Shown here piece by piece: positions 47,620-58,900 of a stretch of 64,000 nucleotides of DNA. The first letter of the stretch is position 1. Each line of letters begins with the position of its first letter. The notes under the pieces are model-generated. The model was given only the letters and a program-made list of their open reading frames with translations. It was not told where the DNA came from and searched no databases. This stretch comes from Haliotis asinina (lineage: Eukaryota > Mollusca > Gastropoda > Lepetellida > Haliotidae). The stretch spans positions 27,948,001 to 28,012,000 of the forward strand of contig NC_090291.1 in NCBI RefSeq assembly GCF_037392515.1, in the 5' to 3' direction. A program made the translations under genes and the position numbers.

Positions 47620-49020
47620 AATCATTGTAACTTGAATGAATGCACGTAACGTTACCACAGCGCAATCAGTATTCAATGAATCGTCGAAAATAATAGAAGC
47701 GTGTGGTACTTCGTAAAGGTGTTTCATAACAAAGTGTTATGACACATATGTGTGATAACACCTTCGAGTGATTTGATTGGCTAGTACGTGAACTTTGACA
47801 TCACAGGTACTACTTTCATCACTCATTCCATTCATGATTTTCATTCAAGTTTTCACACCTGAGAGCATGTAAAACGGAAACACTTCTATGGAATTAGATG
47901 AAATTTATTTCATTTAGTGTGGTTACTAGCATTATTTTCAATTCTATGATAACTGAAGTTTCTGTAATAAAAACGAAAATAAAACAATCTATAAAAATAC
48001 GTAAACAATACGTCTAGTAGGCCTCTCATGAGTGTAAACAAATATGGCGTCGCCCGTAAAAGTTATTGATTTCGTCAAAACTGACGGACAATTGGTTGGA
48101 AGAGTTGTGAATGTTATCAAGAGATTGAATACCTTCTGCGTGTATATTGTCAGGACTGCACAGTAACACACAACATCAAAAGACGAGCGGCGCTCTTGTA
48201 TCTCTATCACTGCCACTGTCAGTCGCATCCATTCTCGTCCTCCCGCACAAACATATTGTCACTGCCATGCCTCCCGTGGTTTCTTATGTAAGGGTCAAAA
48301 GCACTTCCCAGAATCTGAACACAATAGGCTTGAAATCGTCTTCGTTCGAGGTTGTAGGCTGTGTTTTCATACCCAATTTTCGGTGGAGTCTTCAACATAA
48401 ACATCGAATCTCGACAAGTGGGAATTCCAAACCGAGATGAGAAGGCGTCACTGGCATCCTGCGCAAAGCGTCGCCGACTTATTTACAGTAACTCGTCCTC
48501 CGATGAAGAACATTAAGCTCAACCATCTGAGACATACAGTTCCCTGTTATTCACATTCATCTTTGCTGTTGAGTTTGCCGCGCCTAAATAAATGTTCCCT
48601 AGAATCTTCTTCTTTGTGAACACTTCTCAACATGACGACTAACCCGACAGTGATGGCCGATTGACGTTCAGGCAAGATTTAGGTCACGTAGTCAAGTTCA
48701 AAATATTTACACTTCGCAAGTGTTTTGATGAATTATATTATTGCTTTTGAAAAGAAATCTTCAACTGAAAAGAAATAAATTTTGAATACGACTTTATTCT
48801 GTCTTAATTTGTTTATTTTCTTGTGATTAGGCGCCGTATCGGAAATACATTGCCTCTACGCAGCGTACGTTTTCCTGGAGTGAAGCGGTTGGCGTTCCAA
48901 TCACCAGTATGATGTATTAATCCGCGTTACACGGTTCTATATCGGGGAAAGCAAAACATTGCTTTATTTTAACGATATTTTCACTTTTTAGAACGTGGGT
49001 AATAAATAGGATACAAAACT
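47620..49020. other. Spacer with weak coding-like patches
   Basis: A near-palindrome GTGTTATGACACATATGTG... lies at 47732-47761. A 40-codon ATG frame at 48044-48166 (MASPVKVIDFVKTDGQLVG...) and a patch near 48390-48515 reading NRDEKASLASCAKRRRLIYS look coding-like. They lie in different frames with stops between, and I cannot assign a family. Confidence 0.3.
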
Positions 49021-49022
49021 CG

Positions 49023-49118
49023 TTCCCCTTTCATATCAAGTTTATGTCCCTCGTGAAATAAAGCTCGTGACAAACCAAAATTATTTCACTCGGGACATAA
49101 ACTTGATATGAAAGGGGA
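49023..49118. repeat. Short foldback element
   Basis: CCCCTTTCATATCAAGTTTA, then TGTCCC (49026-49051), pairs with GGGACATAAACTTGATATGA, then AAGGGG (49094-49119). The spacer of about 40 bp begins and ends with further partial pairing (GTGAAATAA with TTATTTCAC). Confidence 0.85.
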
Positions 49119-49119
49119 T

Positions 49120-49430
49120 GCTCGTTTAATATGCGATAATTAAGAACATTCTCATAATAAGGGTTAAACTAGATGTCAGAGGTTGAATAATATTCCGCGT
49201 AGTCTCCCTCGATGTAGGAAGTCATCCGTCAGTCTAGATTCCCTCAGGTTCTGAATCACCGGTGTCTCAGGGGCTCCTTTTCATTTTAAATAGCTTTGTT
49301 TGTTACTATCAAAATTTAATACTAAGACTAATACTAATTTAAGACTAATTAAAGACTAAGTATTTGTATAGTCGCACGACGTCACATTCACAAGAAACAC
49401 CCTCCGTCTATTAGGACGTTAAATATTGTT
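49120..49430. other. Intergenic DNA
   Basis: Nothing recognised. Confidence 0.35.
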
Positions 49431-49431
49431 T

Positions 49432-49560
49432 GTTTCTTGTTTAATGTCGCACTCAGCATTTTCCAGTTGCATGATGGCTGCATGTAAGCAGTCGAGTCTG
49501 GACCTAACAATCCAGTGACGCCATGAGCATCAATCTACGCACCCGGGCAGGGAAAGAAAC
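49432..49560 (-). mobile_element. SINE family B fragment
   Basis: AATGTCGCACTCAGCATTTT, AGCAGTCGAGTCTGGACC, AACAATCCAGTGACGCC and ATGAGCATCAATCTACGC. Confidence 0.75.
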
Positions 49561-49986
49561 CTTTCAAAATCATATGAACATGCCATATTAGACCGCAGGG
49601 CCAGTGGGTGGACAATAATTAGTTGCCCTGTCTGTGCTTTTCAGCATTTAGCATATATAACGACTTACATATTATTTGAACTAATGATTAGCGTCATTTT
49701 GCATCTTTTAAAAACAATGAAGCACCTTGGCGTCACATTGTTTCAACTGACCAGTGAGTATTGCCATTTACATTTGCAAGGAGTTTGACATCAATGGATA
49801 GGGCGAATTTCGCCATACTTTGGGTTTTGTCCGGTGAATATCATGTTCGTATAGATCTAGGTCACCCGGATTTTACAGATCCAATATGGAAGCCTTCTGA
49901 CACACGTGTGATTTGTTTTGATCATGTTGATTTGTAAACATCTGTGGAAAATGTGAGGCTGGACAGAACGACAGCTGGTTTCTACA
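49561..49986. other. 5' flank of WDR89
   Basis: Expected to contain its promoter and 5' UTR. I see no clear TATA element. Confidence 0.4.
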
Positions 49987-52900
49987 ATGGACATTGAGAC
50001 AAACGTAGAGGAAAGTATGGCACAATTACAACTTGCGGATGTAGAAGAAAAGTTGAAGAGATTGCATCTGATTGAGAAATCAGCTTTGTCGGTGGCCAAA
50101 GTTGAACCAGATTATGTACTGGACTTTGCCGTTCAGAAAAGGTATCTCCAACTAAAAGAACAAATACGTAACCCCGTCGAAAAACATCAATATTTCACCC
50201 ATAAAGAGCTTATAGTCTGATTGATATGACTATTTATGATGTATTTTGCCTGAGCTTAATTATCATGTTAATCAGTGTAAAAGAATGTAGAAGGACAATA
50301 AGTTAAAATAATATGGCAAATCACATTAAAGGGGCACTGATACGGAGCGAATAATGTTTCTCGCCATCTCATAAACTAAACACAACGACTTTGCCATTGG
50401 TAGAGAAAATTTTCTTTTGCATATCTCACGTATTCCCAACGTTATTAATTAAGGTCTGATGTGAAAAATGTATTACACGCTGTTTTATGTGCATGTAAGG
50501 GTTTATCAGCTGAGTTACAAAAACAAACATCGATCAAAGGTGTAACCAATAACACACTGATTGATTAATTACTTTTGTCTTCTACAGCGGATTTGTCAAA
50601 AGGCAGTGTGTGTAGATGTACTAATCTATACTGACTACACCCTGTCATGAAGTGTAAGTGTAAAAACAACATCCTTCCTTCAAAGAATTAACCACCATTG
50701 CGTTGATTGATTGCTCATTATTACTGAATTACTTAGAATAGCGGACATCATACAATTAGTTGCCAGGTGTGCTGTCTTGGGTGACCAATGAGAGGTTTAT
50801 CAGGTTTTCACCAATGTGAAAAACCTGAAACGATGTGTCACGTTTTCGCAAATTAGACTGTTGTAAGACACACGACATAGAACAGGTTTATTTACCAGCT
50901 GCAGATGAATGGAATATCGTTCGTTTATCTGGATATTGATGGATACATTCCTGAACAAGGTAGTAGCCTGACATTGTTGCTATAACATTAATTTGCTTCA
51001 AGTTCATTATTTGCATATTGTTTTCATTTATTTGTTGTAGCATTCAGCAGAATCTATATGACAGAAAACACACACTAGATTGTGCATACTGCATGTGTGA
51101 AATAGGATCCATATTGGCTGTTTATACAATGTTTAAATGTTATAGTCATGTTAGAAATTTACTATAAGTATAAGCAGACCGTGTGTTCTTTTATTAATTT
51201 TCAAAATCATACAAATCTGACAATAAACTAATTAGGGTCATGAGACAAAATATAGAGATATACATTGGCTTTGTTATTTTTCCGTCCTAATAGTTTTTTA
51301 CCATTTTCACCACTGGCAGATGATTAACCTTCAAAGTGTTTCATTTGTTTTCATAACACATTTGTAATGAAGTAAAAAATGACTTCACCTTAGTTGGTCT
51401 GTCTATAATTAAACTCTCAATTGCACATACGGGCTGTGCAGTAGAGGTCACGAATCAGTCACAAATTCTGGGATATCATCTGAGTACTCACTGGAGAAAA
51501 ACAATAGCAAAAGGAACAACCAGTCCACGGAAATTGCTGCACATCAGTGTCCCTTTAAGTGTATTCAGCTAATGACATGATATAAATATAGATATCAAAT
51601 CAATGCAAATTTAGTTTCAAAGGAATAAGCTAGTTTGAATGGCAATGTGAACCTGTCTCTAACTATATTATTAGACTGTCAAAAGTGTACATGGTATAAG
51701 ATCATATGCTGGGTAAACTTTTGATTCAAGACAAAGTGTTTTGAAGTCAGTGTAAGTATATCAAACAAACATTAAGTGCATCAAACTTAGTATATTCCAT
51801 AGCCCTACACTGTTCCTTCGCAGGACAATCATATTGCCTGCAACTGCAAGGACCCCTAAAAATAATAACCTGGACCCCCATGTTTATGAGTTGACGTAAA
51901 TTCCTGCTACACCTGTGATTAGTTGTCATGCCACTGAACTGAAATACTGTTCAAAGTTGCACCAGGCAATCTGGGCTCACACAAGAATCTCAAAACAATG
52001 GATTAGAGAATCATTGATGTATTTTCAGCGGTAGTTGCCTAGCAGCAACGAGTAGCAACTACAACATTCGGATATACAGTCGAGCAGATCTAGCAAATGT
52101 TGGAGGTATCAAAGGTAACTATGGTTACGAGATTTGATGAAACTAATGTAGGGACAATAGTCATTTCATTTAGTCATATTAGTTAGTTGAATATTTTGAA
52201 TATGATCAGTTTTATTTTCATGAAAATATGTGCGAAAAATAATGTAAGGCATTGGGAGGAGTGGTGGAGTAGCCCAGTGGTTAAAGCATTTGCTCATTAC
52301 GCCGAAAACTCCGGGTTTGATTGACCACATGGGTACAATTTGGGAAGCCCATTTCTGGTGTCCCCCACCCTGATATTGCTGAAATATTACTAAAAGCGGC
52401 ATAAAGATCAACTCACTGACTCACTCACTCACATTTTGGTTTTGGTGTATGTTATCAGTAACCTTTATACATGAATTGGGGTATCCAAACCATATCATCA
52501 GCACCCCTTTAACTCCCTTAATAACTGTTCATGCAAGCAGAAACATTTTGCTAGTAATATAATTGTGAGAGCCAAGTCAATCTTATTCTGATATTCATTT
52601 GATGGTACTTAATGAGTGTAAGAGTGGTAAGGCTCTGGTTGGAACTGTAATTGTTCTCCCTTGTATTCAGGTCACACTGATGTGGTGACTGGAGTCACCT
52701 TTGGGAAGACAGAGCCCAGTCTGCTCTTCTCTTCCTCTCATGATGAAACTCTCAGGTTGGTTCTGTAACACGATCTATATCTTTTTTACACCTTTGCAAA
52801 TATTCATTTAAGAACAAATGTTTGCTTCACAGGTTCAGCTCTTGGCTGTGTCATACCAAAAGATGTTAAAATACAGTACTTGTTGTTCCCTGGCTTCTCG

Positions 52901-55900
52901 CTCAGCTTTGATGGGTTAAGAAGGCGACTGGTTGACTTGTAGTCATTATAATGTGTCTGAGTGTAATGGGTATTGATGCTAGACTGCGGCATGGTATCTC
53001 ACTGAGTTCGAACTATAAAACCAGCTTAAGTACGGGCTAGTACAAGCAGCCACACATCCAATTTCACTTCGCCTCGCCTCGCCTCGCCTTGCCTCAACTC
53101 TCAAGCACAGTTTAAGCATCTGTTATGCCTTGTATGAAGTAATTTTATTTCTGCTTCATTTTAGATTGGCTATGAACAAACCTTCTGGTGACTTGTTGCC
53201 AATTATGTTCTTCATGTACTAGAAAGTAAAAAGAATCCGCTATCCAACATGCTTTTGGAAAGACAGTCACTGGAAAATCTAAAGCATCAATGTGTTTTAA
53301 CTACAATTAATAATCTGTGCCAAAAGAAACTGGAATCCAGATTTAAAGAAATCATACAATAATCTGATTTAAAGAAATTACACAATAATCTCACAATAAG
53401 TCTTTCTGTTTTTTCTCCTGCGTGCACTCTCATATTATTCACAAAAATGAAAAATATCTTTCATTTTTCCAGGTGCTGGGATCTGCGTGTAGGGATGGAC
53501 AAGGAAGTGCAAACATTTACAGGTAAATGCAAGATAACTGTGTTAGAGTTGAACCATCTCTAAGTTTGTTGGTATCCAGGTTGTACATTGAAACAAATCT
53601 TATCATCATTGTCCTGTATTGTCGGTAGAGACCACGTTTTAAACAACACAGTGAATACACCTTCTCTACAAAGACTGAATAACATTCCAAATCTAGCTTT
53701 ATCTGTGGTCTAATTGGCTCAGAGGAGTCTTCATCTGCAGAAGCATATATTATGTGGCATAAAGGAATTGTTGTTGGTCACATATTCGTCCTGAGCCATT
53801 GCAGTTAGGATTTACCAGTATTTGCTGATGTCAGTTCTGATTTCCCAAGATCAAGTGAATTTGTCAGCAACATACCACTTCTTATTGTTCTCACATATCT
53901 ATATGTCACATTTACCTTCCATCTCGGATCAAGGCAGTATTGTATTTGTTCCCATGTCAATGAATCCTCATGTATTCCAGTAGATTTTCTCACCTCCATG
54001 GGGAGAATACATCCATGCTGCCTACAGACACATGTTGGGTTATATTCCTGGCGATGTCAGTAGAGGTACATTTGTACTGAGCCTCTCCCACTGAGTAACA
54101 CAACACGATTTGACACTTGCGTTTCAGATATATGTACGTATGCTGGCAACTAGCTGGATTTGACCTCAGCACATGGTATATGCAAAACAGGAATTTTACG
54201 CCACTTCCCTATTCCACTCTTAGAGCGTTCAAGGAATTTCACAAAGCTGCAAAACCATTCAAGACATAGGTATTTCATCCAGTGTTGACTTATCACTCTT
54301 TAACTTCACAGCAATGTGAAGTCCAACTCCCACACTGAAGGTGCTTAATGTCTTCATCTGCAGCACCTGCCAGTGCGAGCCCCAAGCTGACGTGTCTGGA
54401 CATTGACTGCACCGACAAGCTGTTATGTGCAGGGACCGAGGAAGATGGTGGCAGTGCATACATCTTGTTTTGGTGAGAAGTCAGACTCTTCAAATAAATC
54501 CATATGTCCACTAAATCTCACAGCTACATTTTGTGTCTGTTGCTTTTTAAACTTCCTGCACCTCATTAGAGGGATGATGTGTCAGCCTAACGGTAAGGAA
54601 TCCACTCTTCGTGCTGAAGACCAGGTTTCTATTCCCTAGTTACTTGTATGAAGCCCATTTGTGGTGTTCCCCTCCATATTTTTGCTGGAATGTTGCTAAA
54701 AGCATTGTAAAACCTCACTCAATCACTTGCTCACTTATTCACTGACTCACTCACTTACTCACTCAGGGTACTTGCGACCCATGAAGATCCGGGGTACTAT
54801 AGGTCTTCAGCAACCCTTGCTTGCCATAAAAGGCAACGATGATTATTGTTAGAGGCGATCGGATGGTCAGACTTGCAGACTTGGTTGACACATGTCATCT
54901 GTTCCCAGTTGCATAGATCTATGGTCCTGCTGTTGATCACTGGATTGTCTGGGCCAGACTGGATTATTTACAGGTCGCCACCATATACAGATGATATGGC
55001 TGGAATATTGCTGAGTGCAATGTAAAACTTAACTCACTCACTCACTGTGTGGTGTTACCTGACTTACTTAATGGAAGGGTTCCCTATAACATTTCATCCT
55101 GTAACACCACATTAGTGCCCATTTTACCTCCCACATGTCGCCAGACACAGTTGCTCTTCTAATCAAGCTCACTCACTCTCTCTTTCATGACCTCACTGCG
55201 TTGATACAAGCAGAAGGGGCAATAGTGTATTCAGTGGCCATAAAAGGTTCACCTGTGAACATCTGCCTTAGGACTGGCCTTCAGCAACCCATGCCTGTCA
55301 AAAGAGGCATCTAACAGGGTTGGATGATCGGGCTCACTGACTTGGTTTATGCACGTCATCGTATCCCGATTGCATAGGTCAATGCTCATGCTGTTGATTG
55401 TTTGTCCCAGACTTTATTATCTACAGATTGCCACCATATTGCTGGAATATTGCTGAGTGCAGTATAAATCTAAACTCACTCACATTGGCCTTTCATCCAA
55501 GATCTTGTCCACCCAATACCTTACTGATGTGCAACAATCTCAGTAAAATCCTTCCTCATCTTTAATCCAGTTTCAAGCCTTGGAGTCTGTTCGTACAGTT
55601 GTCTTTATATGATTTTGTGTATTTTTTATATCTGCTGGGTGTTTGATTTTTCCCTGTCAGTAGAAATAGCTGTTCAGTGCATCAAGTGGAACTGATTCAG
55701 TACTGTGTAACATTGTTCTGTTATTTACTACATCTTTTCAAATGTTGTAATGTGTTGTTTCAGGATCTGATGTGAAGTCATCTCTGTATTAGTATGTGTC
55801 CTTAATATCACCGATGTTTTATTGCAGGGACCGGCGGAGGGCTGAACTTATGGGCTGCTATGGAGAATCTCATCAAGGGGACATAACTCAGGTGAGACTA

Positions 55901-58900
55901 GCAGTAACAGCTGGAATCTTCACTTGGATGCCTCTTTGACAGCTCGAGCTTATGGAATTGTAAAGTTGAAAGCCAAGAAACATTTGTTACTGTAGTTACA
56001 ATTTACATTTGAAAATTTGTCTCAATGTGTTGCAGGTGAAATTCCACCCTAGTGACAAAGACCAGCTGTCAACAGCATGTGTAGATGGTCTTGTCTGTGT
56101 CTTTGACGTCTCCCAGACTAGCGAGGACGATGCCCTACTCTATACCTTCAATGCTGAATGTTCAGTGGTAGGTGGTAGGTTGGAAATAAACCTTCATAGT
56201 CATCCATTCACAGGGCAGGTGTGTAGCAAATGGTGAATGTCATTCCTTGCTGAACTCACTTCATGTGTGAAGCCCATGTCTTATATCTCCCTCACATAAT
56301 ATGGTCACCAACACAGTGTAAAACCCACTTACCTCACTAAATTACTTACTCATACAGCATGTGTTGGGTAGCTTAGTGGTTAAAGTGAGTGAGTGAGTTT
56401 TAGTTTTACGCCGCACTCAGCAATATTCCAGCGGCGACGGTCTGTAAATAATCGAGGCTGGACCAGACAATCCAGTGATCAACAACATGAGCATCGATCT
56501 GCGTAATTGGGAACCGATGACATGTGTCAACCAAGTCAGCTAGCCTGACCACCCGATCCCATTAGTCGCCTCTTACGACAAGCGTAGTCGCCTTTAGTGG
56601 CAAGAATGGGTTGCTGCAGGCCTATTCTACCCCGGGACCTTCACGGGTTAGTGGTTAAAGCATTTGCCTAGCAACCCATCGAGTCCTCTCTCCACTCCAT
56701 GCCCACCCCTCACTTCTGGGTACAATGTGTGAAGTCTATTTCTGGTGTCCTCTGCCATGATATTACTGAAGCGACATATGACATATATACTCATTCACTG
56801 ACTATTATTATACACAGCTCAAGGTGTTGGAAGACTTCAACTTTGACTGATTGATTGACTTGCTTCCAGAACATCTCCATGTTTGTTAGCACCATCCTGA
56901 GCCTGTGGGTTTCTTTAAAGTAGTAAACATTTCAACCCTGCATCACTATCAGCTTTCTTCCTACACTATGCTCACTGGCTGTGATGTATCTGGAATGAAG
57001 CTTAGCGGTGTAGGATCCAGAATACCAAGACCCACTTTCAAACACATTATCAACTTGAACAACTGAATCTTGAAGGAAACCTGTTACTTGCAAAGAGGGT
57101 ACAATGTGTGAAGCCCTTTTCTGCTGTTTCTTGTTGTGATATTGCCTGAATATTGCTAAAAGCGGCATAAAAATAACTCACTCACTCACTCACTCACTTG
57201 TAGGCAAACTTTCCTGAGAACATAAACTAAAGGAAGAAAATATGGGATCACATAAAAGCACAAGTGTTACTTTATTTTTTTTAAGATTTTTCACAAGCTG
57301 TGTGAAACAAAGCTTATGCAGAAATCCTGGAAAAAATAAAGGAACATTTGTACTCTTAATTGATCCCTTATTTTGGTTTCCTTCAGTATATATGTTAAAC
57401 CAGAATCTCCACTAGGTGTGAGATAATTTTAGAGAGTTTTTTATTTTTATTTAGAGATGAACAGAAACTCCATGGACTATTGTACTGATGAATGTAAAGA
57501 TGTAATACAAGGTGAAAACAACAAACCTGTTTTTGCAGAACTCGATTGGTTGGTATGGGAGCAGACAGACTAAAGTCTACTGTTTGACATCAATAGACAC
57601 GTTTCATGTTTGGGACACAGCGGAGGTAAGGTTGGGTAGATGTCTGTAGAAAATATATAAACATCTGTACTAACAGAATCTTAAAAAAGTGGTTGTCTCA
57701 CATAAATGTTTCAAGATGTAGACTGTATATCTTTGGAAACCTTTCTATTATTATTTCAAAATTTTATTTTGAATTTTAATAATTTCAGGATTTGTTTTAT
57801 TCTTAGGGTGATGAAGAAGCACGAGTTAACAATGTAAAAGATAAACTTCAGGTGAGAACACAGATCAGGTAATATGCCTGCACTCATGCTTGAACTATAC
57901 TGTGGCACAGTTAAGAAACAACGATAATGCATATGAAATCTTGCATTACATTTAAAGAGTGTCCTTCTGATTTTGAGATATCAGAGTCAGAACTTGTGTA
58001 TTATATTTGTGTACATGAATTCTGATACAAGTCTGTATGATGTACACACAAACAAAGGATTTTCAAGGATAAGTAGCAGCTGTATAAAAGCTGTCTGTGA
58101 AGAAAGAGGGTGTGTGACTGGCCCTGTAAGGTGGTGCGGAATGCTGTAGTGCCCATAGTGGTAAAGAGTCTGATGGTCACAGTTTCTTGTCCCAGAATAC
58201 TCACGATACTCTTGGTCTGTCAGCAGCCTGCATGTGCTCTAGGGTCTCACTAAATCGACCCTCACTTTTAGCAGCTCCTTGTACCAGGTATATAGAGGAT
58301 ACTAAACTCGCTTCTGTGTCATACCATTTTTATTAAACGAGTTAATGATTTGGTATCAAAAGAACAAAAGCGAGATTTATGCCAAATCTTTAACGAGTTT
58401 AATAAAAATGGTATTTCACGGAAGCGAGTTTACTTTTCTGTTTATTACTCGCCAACAGAAATTGACAGAAACTGCGGCGAAATTGCCTACAGTGTGAGGA
58501 CTCTCAGTTTTCAAGTCAAGCAAGGTCTAGCGGTATTACACTAGTGTAGTATTGCTGTAAATATATTACGCTATGGTATCTTTAACGGGGAGTACTAGAT
58601 ATGCATGTATAACCGTTACAATCAACATCATCGTCCAAAAGATGGCTTTCCAGAATAAAGGTGTTGAGACTAATGATATTAGACTGCATTTAGATGCTGA
58701 AATGGAGAATATTGTTATAATTCTTAATGTAAAATGGAATGGGCAAGCTTTCTAAATTGTTTATTTCTTCTTAAGCTCATGGTGAATGTGACATTACTGT
58801 ACCCAGATAAGAGATTTGTTTTGTTATGGACACTTATTTTCTGAAGTCAACTTTATGAATGCCCTGACACATTTACAGCAATGTGCATGTCTAAAGATTA

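Noticed and set aside
48044-48515. Small gene or zinc-finger remnant (MASPVKVIDFV..., YCHCHASRGFLC)
   Set aside because: The suggestive pieces lie in different frames with stops between them and no family could be assigned.
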